A program made the position numbers and the translations under genes. From Aquabacterium sp. (lineage in GTDB: Bacteria > Pseudomonadota > Gammaproteobacteria > Burkholderiales > Burkholderiaceae_C), in contig JAURXM010000132.1 of NCBI GenBank assembly GCA_030654395.1, forward strand, positions 124,001-188,000: a stretch of 64,000 nt of DNA. The letters are read 5' to 3'. A model generated the notes under the pieces. That model searched no databases. It saw only the letters and a list, made by a program, of their open reading frames with translations, and was not told where the DNA came from. Below are positions 35,243 to 44,821 of this stretch, one piece after another (positions within the stretch are counted from its first letter, which is position 1; each line of letters opens with the position of its first letter).

Positions 35243-36276
35243 GCCTGAATTTGATACATGGCGGTGCTGACGACGGCCCACCCATTGCGTGGGACTTTTC
35301 CAGCAATGCCAATGCGGTGCCCATGCCAGACGCCTTGCAGACGCGCTTGCTACAGGCCGACCGACGTGGCTACCCTGATCCCCATTACACCGCGCTGCGC
35401 CAGCGCCTGGCAGATGCCGCGGGCACCACAGCAGAGGCCATCGTACCGACATCGGGCAGCAGTGAAGCGATACGCCGTTTGACCTTGGCTGCGAGGTTGC
35501 GAGGCATCCGCCAAGTTGGGGTCCCACAGCACGCGTATGCTGACTATGCCGCTGCTGCGCACGCCTTGGGGATGGACGTCAGGTATGGGGCCGCGTCCGA
35601 TGGCTGGGCATCTTCAGCAGAGCCCATGCTGTTGTGGCTGTGCGAACCATGCAACCCCAGTGGCGCCAGCCTGTCACGCGCTTTCTGGCTGGATCTGGCA
35701 GCACACCCGCAGTTTAATCAGCGCATCATCGTGGCGGTTGACCGTGCTTATGAGCCACTGCGCCTTGTGGGGCTTGACCCCATCCCCGATGACGTCGCCG
35801 CCAGCGTGTGGCAGCTCTGGTCACCTAATAAAGCTTTGGGTTTGACCGGTGTGCGTGCGGGCTGGGTGCAGGCCCCGCTGCATGACACATGGCGGCTGCG
35901 TGAGACCATGCTCAGCCTTGCGCCCAGTTGGGTCTTGTCTGCTGAAGGTGTGCATCTCTTGACCTCTTGGTTTGATGCCGACACACAGCAATGGCTGAGT
36001 CAAGCCAAGTTGACCTTGTCCGGCTGGATGGCCGGGCAGCAAGCGGCCTTATCAAGGCTGGGTTGGCAACATCGGCCCACGCACACGCCGTTTTTCTTGA
36101 CCCGTCCCGCTGACAGCGGGCGGGCTCAATTGTCAGACCTGCTCGCTGATCTGCGTCAGCAGGGGATCAAATTGCGCGATGCGGCCAGCTTTGGTTTGGA
36201 CGGATGGCTTCGCGTGAGAGCGCATCAACCGCATGCACAGCAGGCCTTGATCAAAGGCATAGAGGGAACAGCATGA
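35239..36276 (+). CDS. cobC: Threonine-phosphate decarboxylase-like PLP enzyme
   Basis: A 345-residue fold-type I PLP enzyme of the class I/II aminotransferase group, the B12-pathway L-threonine-O-3-phosphate decarboxylase (CobD in Salmonella, CobC in Pseudomonas). It supplies the aminopropanol phosphate arm. The N-terminal substrate segment is WDFSSNANAVPMPD, then YPDPHYTALRQRLAD, PTSGSSEAIRRL, WLCEPCNPSGA, and the PLP lysine in SPNKALGLTGVRAGW. ATG 35239 overlaps the cbiB stop. Adjacency to cbiB and cobQ supports this role over a histidinol-phosphate aminotransferase. Note that the symbol cobC is also used for the phosphatase at the operon end. Confidence 0.88.
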   Translation: MSLNLIHGGADDGPPIAWDFSSNANAVPMPDALQTRLLQADRRGYPDPHYTALRQRLADAAGTTAEAIVPTSGSSEAIRRLTLAARLRGIRQVGVPQHAYADYAAAAHALGMDVRYGAASDGWASSAEPMLLWLCEPCNPSGASLSRAFWLDLAAHPQFNQRIIVAVDRAYEPLRLVGLDPIPDDVAASVWQLWSPNKALGLTGVRAGWVQAPLHDTWRLRETMLSLAPSWVLSAEGVHLLTSWFDADTQQWLSQAKLTLSGWMAGQQAALSRLGWQHRPTHTPFFLTRPADSGRAQLSDLLADLRQQGIKLRDAASFGLDGWLRVRAHQPHAQQALIKGIEGTA

Positions 36277-37781
36277 ACGCACGCGCCGTGATGGTTTTGG
36301 GTACCACCAGTGGGGCAGGTAAAAGCTGGCTGTCAACGGCCTTGTGTCGCTGGTATGTCAGGCAGGGCTTGAAGGTGGCACCGTTCAAAGCACAGAACAT
36401 GAGCAACAACGCCCGTGTCGTGCCGGGCTTGAACGGCCACATGGGCGAGATCGGCAGCGCCCAATACTTCCAAGCCTTGGCTGCACGCGCGAAGCCCGAT
36501 GTGCGCATGAACCCCGTCTTGCTCAAACCAGAGAAGGACACCGCCAGCCAAGTCGTGGTGATGGGCGAGGTGCGTGAGGACCTGTATGCCGTACCTTGGC
36601 GCGACCGCAGCGCCCGTTTGTGGCCCTATGCCGAGTCGGCCTTGCAGGCCTTGATGGCAGAGAACGATGTGGTGGTCATTGAAGGGGCCGGCTCGCCCGC
36701 AGAGATCAACCTGCACAGCAGCGACTACGTCAACATGCGCACCGCCTTGGCCGCGCAGGCTGCGTGTCTGCTGGTGAGCGACATTGACCGGGGTGGCGCC
36801 TTTGCTCACTTGTATGGCACGCACCAGCTCTTGCCTGAGCATGAGCGCGCGCTCATCAAAGGCTTTGTGCTCAACCGCTTCCGTGGCGATGCGGCATTGC
36901 TCGCGCCCGGGCCGCAGCAACTTCAGGCCTTGACAGGTGTGCCCACCGTGGCTGTGTTGCCCATGTGGCGCGGCCACGGCCTGCCCGAGGAAGACGGTGT
37001 GTTTGACGAGGCGCCTGCTGGCCCCAGTGCCCAGCAAACCGCGTCTGGCCAGCGCCTGTTGCGCGTGGCTGTGATCGCCTACCCACGCATCAGCAACCTC
37101 GATGAGTTCCAGCCGCTGCGCTCTGCGGCGCATGTTCGCCTTGTGTGGGCACGTTGCGAGGCCGACTTAGATGGCGCTGACTGGGTGATATTGCCCGGCT
37201 CCAAACACACGACATCAGACCTCGCGTGGCTGCGCAGCACAGGCGTGGCTCAGGCCATTGCGGCGCATGCGCAGCGTGGCGGTGCGGTACTGGGTATTTG
37301 CGGCGGCCTGCAGATGCTGGGCAGTGATCTGTTGGACCCTGATGGCGTGGAGTCCCATGCACCCACGCTGCCCGGCTTGGGCTTGCTGAACGTGCGCACC
37401 CGGTTTGCTGCCAGCAAGTTACTCAAAGAAACCCACGCCTCATTCACAGATCAGACGGCTCCCGGCCATTGGGGGCCGTGGTCAGCGCTGAAGGGCGTGA
37501 CAGCATCGGGCTATGAAATCCACCATGGCCGCACCGAAGCCTTGAGTGCGGCTGCGCAACCGGTCTTGCGCGATGCGCAAGGACAGTGCCTTGGTTGGAT
37601 GCAGGGCCCTGTCATGGGGCTGTATCTCCATGGCTTGTTTGAATCTGACACCGTGCTCCATGCCCTGTTGGGTGTCGAGTCTGGCGGACTCGAGCGTGTG
37701 TTTAACGGCCTGGCCGATTTTGTTGACCAACACTTCCACCCGGGCACCTTGATGTCCTTACTGAAACAAGCTAAACCATGA
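36273..37781 (+). CDS. cobQ: Adenosylcobyric acid synthase
   Basis: A 502-residue glutamine-dependent amidase (CobQ/CbiP) adding four amides at positions b, d, e and g. The N-terminal domain has VLGTTSGAGKSWLSTALCR, KAQNMSNNARVV and VIEGAGSPAEINL. The glutaminase domain has ILPGSKHTTSDL, the nucleophile in GICGGLQMLG and the His in GYEIHHGRTE. The length is normal. ATG 36273 overlaps the previous stop by four bases. Confidence 0.96.
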   Translation: MNARAVMVLGTTSGAGKSWLSTALCRWYVRQGLKVAPFKAQNMSNNARVVPGLNGHMGEIGSAQYFQALAARAKPDVRMNPVLLKPEKDTASQVVVMGEVREDLYAVPWRDRSARLWPYAESALQALMAENDVVVIEGAGSPAEINLHSSDYVNMRTALAAQAACLLVSDIDRGGAFAHLYGTHQLLPEHERALIKGFVLNRFRGDAALLAPGPQQLQALTGVPTVAVLPMWRGHGLPEEDGVFDEAPAGPSAQQTASGQRLLRVAVIAYPRISNLDEFQPLRSAAHVRLVWARCEADLDGADWVILPGSKHTTSDLAWLRSTGVAQAIAAHAQRGGAVLGICGGLQMLGSDLLDPDGVESHAPTLPGLGLLNVRTRFAASKLLKETHASFTDQTAPGHWGPWSALKGVTASGYEIHHGRTEALSAAAQPVLRDAQGQCLGWMQGPVMGLYLHGLFESDTVLHALLGVESGGLERVFNGLADFVDQHFHPGTLMSLLKQAKP

Positions 37782-38824
37782 GCCTCACCATGATTGGCAT
37801 GCCCCACATCACCGACCTGCAAGATGCTGCGCTGACCGCCAGATTGCAGCATGTGATTGACAACAAAACCAAGCCCTTAGGCGCCTTGGGCCAATTAGAA
37901 GGCTTGGCGATGCAACTGGGCCAGATTCTGGGTACGACACAGCCTGCACTCGTGGCGCCACAGATGCTTGTGTTCGCCGGGGACCATGGCTTGGCCGCGC
38001 GCGGTGTATCGGCTTACCCCAGCGACGTCACCTGGCAGATGGTTGAAAACTTTCTCGCCGGTGGCGCAGCCGTGAGCGTCTTGGCACAGCAGCATGGCTT
38101 GGCGTTAACCGTGGTGGACGCTGGCGTGCGTCACGACTTTGAGCCCCGACCGAACCTGCAGATCCGCAAGATCGCACCCGCCACAGCAGACTGTAGCCAG
38201 CAGCCTGCCATGACCGCATCGCAATGCACACAGGCCATCCAACAAGGCCAAGAAGTCGTACAAGGCTTGGCTGGCAACGTGATTTTGTTGGGCGAGATGG
38301 GCATCGGTAATACTTCCAGCGCCGCCTTGATCATGGCGCGCTTGGTGGGTGCGCCGATTGCCGCATGCACGGGACGTGGAACAGGGCTTGACGATGCGGC
38401 CTTGGCTCGCAAACTCACCGTGTTGCGAGAAGCACTGGCTCAACACGCCGATGCAGTGGCGCCCTTGCAAGTGTTGGCCGCATTTGGCGGATTCGAGATC
38501 GCGATGATGGTGGGGGCGGTGCTTCAAGCTGCATCTGAGCAGCGCGTCATCGTCGTAGACGGCTTCATCGCCAGCAGTGCGGTGCTGGTGGCCAGCGCCC
38601 TGCAGCCGTTGGTTTTGCAGCGCTGCGTGTTTGCTCACCAATCGGATGAGGCCGGGCACGCGCTGATGCTGGCGCACTTGCAAGCCACACCCTTGCTCAA
38701 GCTGAGCTTGCGTTTGGGGGAGGGCTCTGGCGCCGCACTGGCGTGGCCTTTATTGGTCTCGGCCTGTTGCATCTTGCAGCACATGGCCAGCTTCGATTCC
38801 GCTGGCGTCAGCACAGCTGCCTAA
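37778..38824 (+). CDS. cobT: Nicotinate-nucleotide-dimethylbenzimidazole phosphoribosyltransferase
   Basis: A 348-residue CobT that makes alpha-ribazole phosphate from the lower-ligand base and nicotinate mononucleotide. The characteristic segments are KTKPLGALGQLEGLA, FAGDHGLAARGVSAYP, LLGEMGIGNTSSAALIMA and the catalytic glutamate in LRLGEGSGAALA (E315). Starts in an ATGA overlap with cobQ. No bluB or other lower-ligand synthesis gene is seen here. Confidence 0.96.
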   Translation: MSLTMIGMPHITDLQDAALTARLQHVIDNKTKPLGALGQLEGLAMQLGQILGTTQPALVAPQMLVFAGDHGLAARGVSAYPSDVTWQMVENFLAGGAAVSVLAQQHGLALTVVDAGVRHDFEPRPNLQIRKIAPATADCSQQPAMTASQCTQAIQQGQEVVQGLAGNVILLGEMGIGNTSSAALIMARLVGAPIAACTGRGTGLDDAALARKLTVLREALAQHADAVAPLQVLAAFGGFEIAMMVGAVLQAASEQRVIVVDGFIASSAVLVASALQPLVLQRCVFAHQSDEAGHALMLAHLQATPLLKLSLRLGEGSGAALAWPLLVSACCILQHMASFDSAGVSTAA

Positions 38825-38828
38825 TGTG

Positions 38829-39665
38829 ATGAACGTGATGAACGCGATCCTTCATGAGGCGCGCTTGCTTCTAACGGCCGTTCAGTTTTTAACGCGGGTG
38901 CCCATCCCTCGGTGGGTCGGCTATCAACCCGAGTGGTTGCAGGGCTGTCTGCGCTACTTCCCCGTGGTCGGCGCCTTGATTGGGCTGGTCGGCGCGCTGG
39001 CCTTGGCCTTGGCTGCGGCATGGTGGCCACCGGCTGTTGCCGTGGTGCTGAGCATGGCCTGCACGGTTTGGTTAACAGGCTGCTTTCACGAAGATGGTTG
39101 GGCCGACACCTGCGATGCGCTGGGCGGCACAGTCAGCCGCGAGCGTGCGTTGGAGATCATGAAGGACTCTCGCATTGGCACCTATGGCAGCGTCGGCTTG
39201 ATCTTGATGTTGGGCCTCAAGGCTGCGGTGCTGGTGTCATTGACCACGCCTTTGTGGCCCGACATGGTCAGCGCCATGATGGCCTTGATTTGGTGCCACA
39301 CCGCATCGCGTTTGGTGCCTGTGTGGCTCATTCGTTTGATGCCGTATGGCGGCGATGTGGCCCATGCCAAGGCCAAGCCGCTGGCCATGCAGGTCACCAA
39401 CACAGGGGTGATCATCGCCACCTTGCTGATGCTGTTGGTTGCTGCCGCACTGTGGGGCGCTTTGGCCTGCTCAGGCAGGCCTACTGCGGCCTTGGTGAGC
39501 GATGTGCTGCGGTCTCTTGTGGTCATGGCAGTGGGGGCGGCCTTTTGCGCGCATTGGTTCATGCGGCGTTTGGGCGGTTTCACGGGCGACACCTTGGGTG
39601 CCAGTCAGCAAATCACCGAGGTTCTGGGTTTGCTCAGCTGGTTGATGGCCACGCACACACCATGA
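38829..39665 (+). CDS. cobS: Adenosylcobinamide-GDP ribazoletransferase (cobalamin synthase)
   Basis: A 278-residue polytopic membrane enzyme that joins adenosylcobinamide-GDP to alpha-ribazole (phosphate). The conserved N-terminal FLTRVPIP segment, the metal-binding FHEDGWADTCDALGG and IMKDSRIGTYG are present, and the C-terminus has RLGGFTGDTLGA. A GTG at 38826 and an ATG at 38838 are alternative starts close by. Four bases separate it from cobT and its stop overlaps the next start. Confidence 0.94.
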   Translation: MNVMNAILHEARLLLTAVQFLTRVPIPRWVGYQPEWLQGCLRYFPVVGALIGLVGALALALAAAWWPPAVAVVLSMACTVWLTGCFHEDGWADTCDALGGTVSRERALEIMKDSRIGTYGSVGLILMLGLKAAVLVSLTTPLWPDMVSAMMALIWCHTASRLVPVWLIRLMPYGGDVAHAKAKPLAMQVTNTGVIIATLLMLLVAAALWGALACSGRPTAALVSDVLRSLVVMAVGAAFCAHWFMRRLGGFTGDTLGASQQITEVLGLLSWLMATHTP

Positions 39666-40243
39666 CCTATCCCACCTGTTGTGCCTGGCGACACCCCAAG
39701 CCCAAGGGTGCCAACGGGCGTTGCATAGGTCGCACCGATTTATGTGTAGATCGCCGCAAAGCCAAACGACTGGCACACCGCATCCGTCAGGCTGCGCGTC
39801 GGCACAATTGGCCCCGCGTGATCTACACATCCCCCTTGCGGCGTTGCGCCGACGTGGGCCGTCAGCTCAAACGATGGGGGTGGCGCCACCACATGGACGT
39901 GGCCTTGTCGGAGATGGACTTTGGCATTTGGGATGGCCAACCCTGGTCTGCCATCAACACCGCACAGGTGGATGCATGGGTTGCTGATTTCATGGACTGC
40001 GCACCCGGTGGTGGAGAGGACTTGCGCGCCTTGTTTCAACGCGTAGCCGCTTGGCGAGCAGCTTGTCAACAGGAAGCGGGCGCAGACGCGCCGCGCTTAC
40101 TGGTGGCCCATGCAGGATGGATGCTGGCGCACCAATGGTTGTGCACGCAGACTGCCTTGCCCACCGACGCAGCGCAGTGGCCCGTCGCTCCGGGATATGG
40201 CGTCTGCTGGCGCATGCAAGCCCATGCGCTTGCTTCTCAGTAA
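39662..40243 (+). CDS. cobC: Histidine phosphatase family protein, probable alpha-ribazole phosphatase
   Basis: A 193-residue histidine phosphatase (phosphoglycerate mutase-like). Catalytic elements visible are WRHPKPKGANGRCIGRTDL (RH with the CobC-type GxxxGRTDL), IYTSPLRRCADV, the acid in SEMDFGIWDG and the second His in LLVAHAGWML. In B12 operons this enzyme removes the phosphate from alpha-ribazole phosphate or adenosylcobalamin phosphate. The first loop has Pro in place of the usual Gly after RH. ATG 39662 overlaps the cobS stop; it is the last gene of the operon. Its end overlaps the convergent clsB by seven bases and no terminator is visible. Confidence 0.85.
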   Translation: MTYPTCCAWRHPKPKGANGRCIGRTDLCVDRRKAKRLAHRIRQAARRHNWPRVIYTSPLRRCADVGRQLKRWGWRHHMDVALSEMDFGIWDGQPWSAINTAQVDAWVADFMDCAPGGGEDLRALFQRVAAWRAACQQEAGADAPRLLVAHAGWMLAHQWLCTQTALPTDAAQWPVAPGYGVCWRMQAHALASQ

Positions 40244-41550
40244 CGCCCCGTCACACCAGCCAAGCGCAAGTAAGCCTTGGCCAACCAGCGTATGAAGCCA
40301 CGGCGCACACGCGCACCAAGCGTCACAGGGGTCAGGCTTGGGTGGGGTATCTCTCGGCTTTGGGCGAAGTCCTCATTCAGTGAGGCGGACAGTGCTCTTA
40401 CAAACAGCCTGTCTTTGATGATCAGGTTGGCCTCTAGGTTCAGTGCCAAAGACAGCGGATCCAGATTGGACGAACCCACCGTGGCCCATTCATCGTCCAC
40501 ACACAAAACCTTGGCATGCAAGAAAGCTGGCTGGTACTCAAAGATACGCACCCCATCGTGCTGCAACTCAGCGTACAAGACACGCGCAGCCAGACCTGCA
40601 ATCGGGTAGTCAAGTTTGCCCTGCAGCAGCAGGCGCACCTTGATGCCTCTTGAGGCAGCTGATCTCAGCGCCAAGCGAATGGCACGCTTGGGATAGAAAT
40701 AGGGCGTGACGATGTCAATGCGTTGGCGCGCCTGCAAAATGGCCTGTAGCGCCGATTGCTCGATCGTGCGGCGCTGCATCAGGTTGTCGCGTAAAACAAA
40801 GGCAACCCGCATGGGCTCGGCGGTGCTCGCCGCACGGTTTTGCTGTTGTTGCTCGGTGGGCGTCAACTTCATGCGTGCGTGCTGCAACCAGCGACGCACG
40901 TGCTGCACGCGGCGTCTGCTTTTGGCCAGGTGTGCCAGGTCATCGCGCCAATCACGGCCTAAGGTGGCGCGCGCCCAAACGGCCTTGATCGTGTGTAGCA
41001 CTGGCAGCACAACGGGGCCTTGCGCTTGCACCGAATAATCCAGCCTAGGGTGTGTCACCCAACCGTGTGCCGTATCAAAGCGGTCATCGATCAAATTGAT
41101 GCCACCTACAAAACCATGTTGCCCATCGATGACGCACAGCTTCATGTGCATGCGGCGCCATGTTCGGATGTCGAGCAATCCCCATAGCTTGTGCAGTGGC
41201 CGATAGGCGACCAGCTGCACGCCCGCCTTGCGGAGCTCGTCCCACAGCGTCTCTGGTGCATCGCCCGATCCAAAGGCGTCGACCAACAAGTGCACGCTGA
41301 CGCCACGCTTGGCCGCACGCATGACCGCTTGGAGCACCGCCCCGCTTTGCCCTTGGGGGGAGACCATGTAGATCGCCATCCAGATGCTGGACTGAGCTTG
41401 TGTGATGGCCTCTATCACGGCTGGAAACAGGGCTTCCCCCCCTTTGAGCAAGCGCACCTGATTGCCGCCAGTGAACACCGGTTTGCGTTGCGCATACCAG
41501 CCCAATTTATCGAAGGGCCCGTCCGCGTCAGGTGGGGTTGGATCAGACAT
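40237..41550 (-). CDS. clsB: Cardiolipin synthase B-like phospholipase D family protein
   Basis: A 437-residue phospholipase D superfamily enzyme. Two HKD motifs are intact: HMKLCVIDGQHGFVGGIN and HAKVLCVDDEWATVGSSN. There is no N-terminal transmembrane pair, as in ClsB rather than ClsA. It condenses phosphatidylglycerol (or phosphatidylethanolamine) to cardiolipin at the membrane. It follows a YbhP-like gene with a two-base gap, the same pairing as ybhP-ybhO (clsB) in E. coli, which supports the assignment. Confidence 0.9.
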   Translation of the reverse strand: MSDPTPPDADGPFDKLGWYAQRKPVFTGGNQVRLLKGGEALFPAVIEAITQAQSSIWMAIYMVSPQGQSGAVLQAVMRAAKRGVSVHLLVDAFGSGDAPETLWDELRKAGVQLVAYRPLHKLWGLLDIRTWRRMHMKLCVIDGQHGFVGGINLIDDRFDTAHGWVTHPRLDYSVQAQGPVVLPVLHTIKAVWARATLGRDWRDDLAHLAKSRRRVQHVRRWLQHARMKLTPTEQQQQNRAASTAEPMRVAFVLRDNLMQRRTIEQSALQAILQARQRIDIVTPYFYPKRAIRLALRSAASRGIKVRLLLQGKLDYPIAGLAARVLYAELQHDGVRIFEYQPAFLHAKVLCVDDEWATVGSSNLDPLSLALNLEANLIIKDRLFVRALSASLNEDFAQSREIPHPSLTPVTLGARVRRGFIRWLAKAYLRLAGVTGRY

Positions 41551-41552
41551 GT

Positions 41553-42365
41553 TCAGTCTGACAAATCAAACTCAACAACCAAAGGCAAGTGATCGGACAA
41601 ACGCGCCCACGCCCCGCCCCGTGGCACCATGATTGACTGGCAGCTCAACCCTCTTGTGTACACGCGGTCCAAGGCCAAAACAGGCACGATAGAGGGGAAG
41701 GTCGGTACGCGGCGCGCATCGGCCAAGGTGGCGCGGCTTAAGCCAGCACCTTCTAGGATGTGGTCGAGTTTTTCGTTCCAATCGTTGAAGTCGCCCGCCA
41801 CCACAACGGGTGAGTTCGGTGGGATCTGATCGGTCACCAGTGCTGCCAGCCGCTCAGCTTGTCTGACCCGGCTGGCGTGGATCAACCCCAGATGCACGAC
41901 CACCACGTGGATTTCTACGCCACGCCAGTGCACCGATACATGCAGCAAACCACGTTGCTCAAACCTGTGGTCGGACACATCATGGTGCCCAATGTGCCCC
42001 AGAGGCCAGCGCGCCAGCAAGGCATTGCCATGCTCACCTTGACGGGTGACGGCATTCGTGCGGTAGGCAACCTCATAGCCTTCGGGCGCCAAATACTCAG
42101 CTTGGGGTACTTTGGGCCAGCACAGCGGCCCGAAATCCGTGCGTGAGAAATGCTGCGCCTCGGCGTGGTGGAACCGGCGTACCTCTTGCAGGCAAACGAT
42201 GTCGGCGTCCAGTGCTTCAACCGCTAAGCCCAAATTGTGGATCTCAAGGCGCTTGGTCGGACCTAGTCCACGGACACCCTTGTGGATGTTGTAGGTGGCC
42301 ACACGCAGATGCTGAGAGGACAGCGTGGTGGGTGGCAGCAGGGATGATTGCAGGGGATTGAGCAC
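41553..42365 (-). CDS. YbhP-like endonuclease/exonuclease/phosphatase family protein
   Basis: A 270-residue EEP-fold phosphodiesterase. Motifs: RVATYNIHKGVRG (Asn), DIVCLQEVRRF (Glu), VVHLGLIHASR (His), VVVAGDFNDWN (Asp and Asn) and RLSDHLPLVVEFDL (Asp-His). E. coli YbhP, next to clsB, is the closest context match. Its substrate is not established; a link to membrane lipid metabolism is inferred from the conserved neighbour. It sits between nudB and clsB in one minus-strand run. Confidence 0.88.
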   Translation of the reverse strand: MLNPLQSSLLPPTTLSSQHLRVATYNIHKGVRGLGPTKRLEIHNLGLAVEALDADIVCLQEVRRFHHAEAQHFSRTDFGPLCWPKVPQAEYLAPEGYEVAYRTNAVTRQGEHGNALLARWPLGHIGHHDVSDHRFEQRGLLHVSVHWRGVEIHVVVVHLGLIHASRVRQAERLAALVTDQIPPNSPVVVAGDFNDWNEKLDHILEGAGLSRATLADARRVPTFPSIVPVLALDRVYTRGLSCQSIMVPRGGAWARLSDHLPLVVEFDLSD

Positions 42366-42455
42366 GATGTGGTTTGAGCCGTATACCGCTCACCATAACC
42401 CCAATTGAGGTCTCTTCAACGGCGGGTCAAACGGGATCTTTCCCCTTGTATTCAC

Positions 42456-42926
42456 TTATTTAGCCCGTTCGACATGGTGGCGTGCCGGTAACTGCAAAAT
42501 CGCTTCTGCATTGGACGGTGAAAAACACCGATCGGCCGCCTCATGCCGCGCCAGCCATACGTACTGTGTATGCTCTCTAGGCGCCAGCGTGATGGGGGTG
42601 TTGGCGGGTACACACAGGCCAAACACACGCTCGGTGTTGTGCGTCACGCCCGGCGCATAGCGATGGCGCCAGACCGGATAGATCTCGTAGATGTTCTCCA
42701 TCTCCCAGTCTTTCAGGGCGTGATCGGGCACATGCAAGGAGCCCACCACGATGCCGGTCTCCTCGGCCACCTCGCGCTTGGCGGTGTCCACCCAAGCCTC
42801 ATCTTCGGCATCTTTGGAGCCCGTGACGCTTTGCCAGAACCCAGGTTGTTGGGTGCGCTCAATGAGGAGCACATCCATTTGAGGCGAGTGGATGACCACC
42901 AAAACAGACTGAGGAATTTTGTGCAT
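42456..42926 (-). CDS. nudB: Dihydroneopterin triphosphate diphosphatase
   Basis: A 156-residue Nudix hydrolase. The Nudix box begins GSKDAEDEAWVDTAKREV and ends AEETGI, and the front of the protein (SVLVVIHSPQMDVLLIERTQQPGFWQSVTGS) matches NudB. It removes pyrophosphate from dihydroneopterin triphosphate in folate synthesis. Position next to aspS is conserved in many Proteobacteria. The start is 39 bases after the aspS stop. Confidence 0.93.
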   Translation of the reverse strand: MHKIPQSVLVVIHSPQMDVLLIERTQQPGFWQSVTGSKDAEDEAWVDTAKREVAEETGIVVGSLHVPDHALKDWEMENIYEIYPVWRHRYAPGVTHNTERVFGLCVPANTPITLAPREHTQYVWLARHEAADRCFSPSNAEAILQLPARHHVERAK

Positions 42927-42965
42927 GCCGCCAAGTGCCCCGCTGCAATGGTGAAGTCAGGCTGC

Positions 42966-44765
42966 TTAAGCCGTGGGCGCTGCCCCGGTGGCACTGCGCA
43001 GACGGATGTGCAACTCACGCAACTGTTTCTCGTCGACGTTCGATGGCGCCCCCGTGAGCAAGCACTGCGCACGTTGCGTCTTGGGGAAGGCGATCACATC
43101 GCGGATGGACTCGGCCTTGGTCATCAGGGTCACCAAGCGGTCCAAGCCAAAGGCCAAACCACCGTGCGGCGGTGCGCCATATTGCAGCGCATCGAGCAAG
43201 AAGCCGAACTTGACCTGCGCGTCTTCCTTGCTGATGTTCAGCGCACTGAAGACCTTGCTTTGCACCTCGGCGCGGTGGATACGGATGGAGCCGCCACCCA
43301 GCTCCCAGCCGTTCAGCACCATGTCATAGGCCTTGGCAATGCACTTGCCGGGATCGGTGTCCATCAGGTCTTCATGGCCATCCTTCGGCGCAGTGAAAGG
43401 ATGGTGCACCGCATTCCAGCGCTCACCGTCTTCGTCGTACTCAAACATCGGGAAGTCCACCACCCACAGTGGTGCCCAACGGTCTTCGAAGAGGCCGTTT
43501 TTCTTGCCGAAGTCGGAGTGGCCCACCTTCAGACGCAAGGCGCCGATGGCGTCGTTGACGACCTTCTCTTTGTCTGCGCCGAAGAAAATCAGATCGCCAT
43601 CTTTGGCGCCAGTGCGCTCAAGGATGTGGGCCAGCGCCGCATCGTGCAAGTTCTTGACGATGGGTGACTGCAAGCCTTCTCTGCCCTTGGCGACTTCATT
43701 GACCTTGATCCAAGCCAAGCCTTTGGCGCCGTAGATCTTGACGAACTCGGTATACGCGTCAATTTCGCTGCGGCTCATGGCCCCACCGCCTGGGACGCAC
43801 AAAGCGACCACGCGGCCACCTTTGGTCGTTGCAGGCGTGGAGAAGACCTTGAAGTCCACATCGCCCATCACGTCGGTCAGCTCAGTGAATTCCAGCTTGA
43901 TGCGCAGATCAGGCTTGTCTGAGCCAAAGCGGTGCATCGTGTCGGCATACTTCATGACCGGGTAGACACCCAAGTCCACATTCAACGCCTTCATGAAGAC
44001 GTGGCGGATCATGCCCTCGAACATGTCACGGATTTCCTGCTCATTGAGGAAGCTCGTTTCAATATCGATCTGGGTGAATTCAGGCTGACGGTCTGCGCGC
44101 AAGTCTTCGTCACGGAAGCACTTCGTGATTTGGTAGTAACGGTCAAAGCCCGCCACCATCAGCAATTGCTTGAACAGCTGAGGGGACTGTGGCAGGGCGA
44201 AGAAATGGCCGTCGTTCACGCGTGAAGGCACGAGGTAATCGCGGGCGCCTTCGGGCGTGCTCTTGGTCAACATCGGTGTTTCGATGTCGACAAAACCATG
44301 CTCGTCCAAGAACTTGCGCGATTCCATGGCCACGCGGTAGCGCAGCATCAGGTTTTTCTGCATGTACGGGCGACGCAGATCCAGCACGCGGTGCGTCAGG
44401 CGAGTCGTCTCAGACAGGTTCTCGTCGTCGATCTGGAACGGCGGAGTCACACTGGCGTTGAGCACTTCCAGTGTGTGGGCCAGCAGCTCAATCTTGCCGC
44501 TGGTCAGGCCGGTGTTTTCCGTGCCAGCAGGCCGAGGGCGAACCAGCCCTGTCACCTTCAGGCAAAACTCATTGCGTACGTCTTCTGCGACTTTGAATGA
44601 TTCGGCGCGATCGGGGTCAAAAACCACCTGAACCAAGCCTTCGCGGTCGCGCATGTCGATGAAGATCACGCCGCCATGGTCGCGGCGACGGTGGGCCCAG
44701 CCCATCAGCGTCACGGTTTGGCCCATCAGCGCTTCGCTGACCAGACCACAGTAAGTGGTACGCAT
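42966..44765 (-). CDS. aspS: Aspartyl-tRNA synthetase
   Basis: A 599-residue bacterial-type class II AspRS. The anticodon-binding OB domain is at the N-terminus ([33 protein letters not shown]). Catalytic motifs: [20 protein letters not shown], motif 2 in [19 protein letters not shown], a GAD insertion domain in the middle, and motif 3 [13 protein letters not shown] 44765 is preferred because GGAGAG lies eight or so bases upstream; the longer frame adds 20 residues without similarity. Betaproteobacterial AspRS may also charge tRNA-Asn, depending on whether an AsnRS exists, which cannot be judged here. Confidence 0.97.
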   Translation of the reverse strand: MRTTYCGLVSEALMGQTVTLMGWAHRRRDHGGVIFIDMRDREGLVQVVFDPDRAESFKVAEDVRNEFCLKVTGLVRPRPAGTENTGLTSGKIELLAHTLEVLNASVTPPFQIDDENLSETTRLTHRVLDLRRPYMQKNLMLRYRVAMESRKFLDEHGFVDIETPMLTKSTPEGARDYLVPSRVNDGHFFALPQSPQLFKQLLMVAGFDRYYQITKCFRDEDLRADRQPEFTQIDIETSFLNEQEIRDMFEGMIRHVFMKALNVDLGVYPVMKYADTMHRFGSDKPDLRIKLEFTELTDVMGDVDFKVFSTPATTKGGRVVALCVPGGGAMSRSEIDAYTEFVKIYGAKGLAWIKVNEVAKGREGLQSPIVKNLHDAALAHILERTGAKDGDLIFFGADKEKVVNDAIGALRLKVGHSDFGKKNGLFEDRWAPLWVVDFPMFEYDEDGERWNAVHHPFTAPKDGHEDLMDTDPGKCIAKAYDMVLNGWELGGGSIRIHRAEVQSKVFSALNISKEDAQVKFGFLLDALQYGAPPHGGLAFGLDRLVTLMTKAESIRDVIAFPKTQRAQCLLTGAPSNVDEKQLRELHIRLRSATGAAPTA

Positions 44766-44821
44766 TGTTGTTCTCTCCGAGTGTAGGTTGCGGGGTGCGC
44801 CATGGTGGCGGCCCAGAACGC

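Noticed and set aside
38912..39661. Long plus-strand frame running through cobS in another phase before joining the phosphatase frame
   Set aside because: The first 250 residues are out of phase with cobS and have shadow composition; the real phosphatase starts at the ATGA overlap at 39662.
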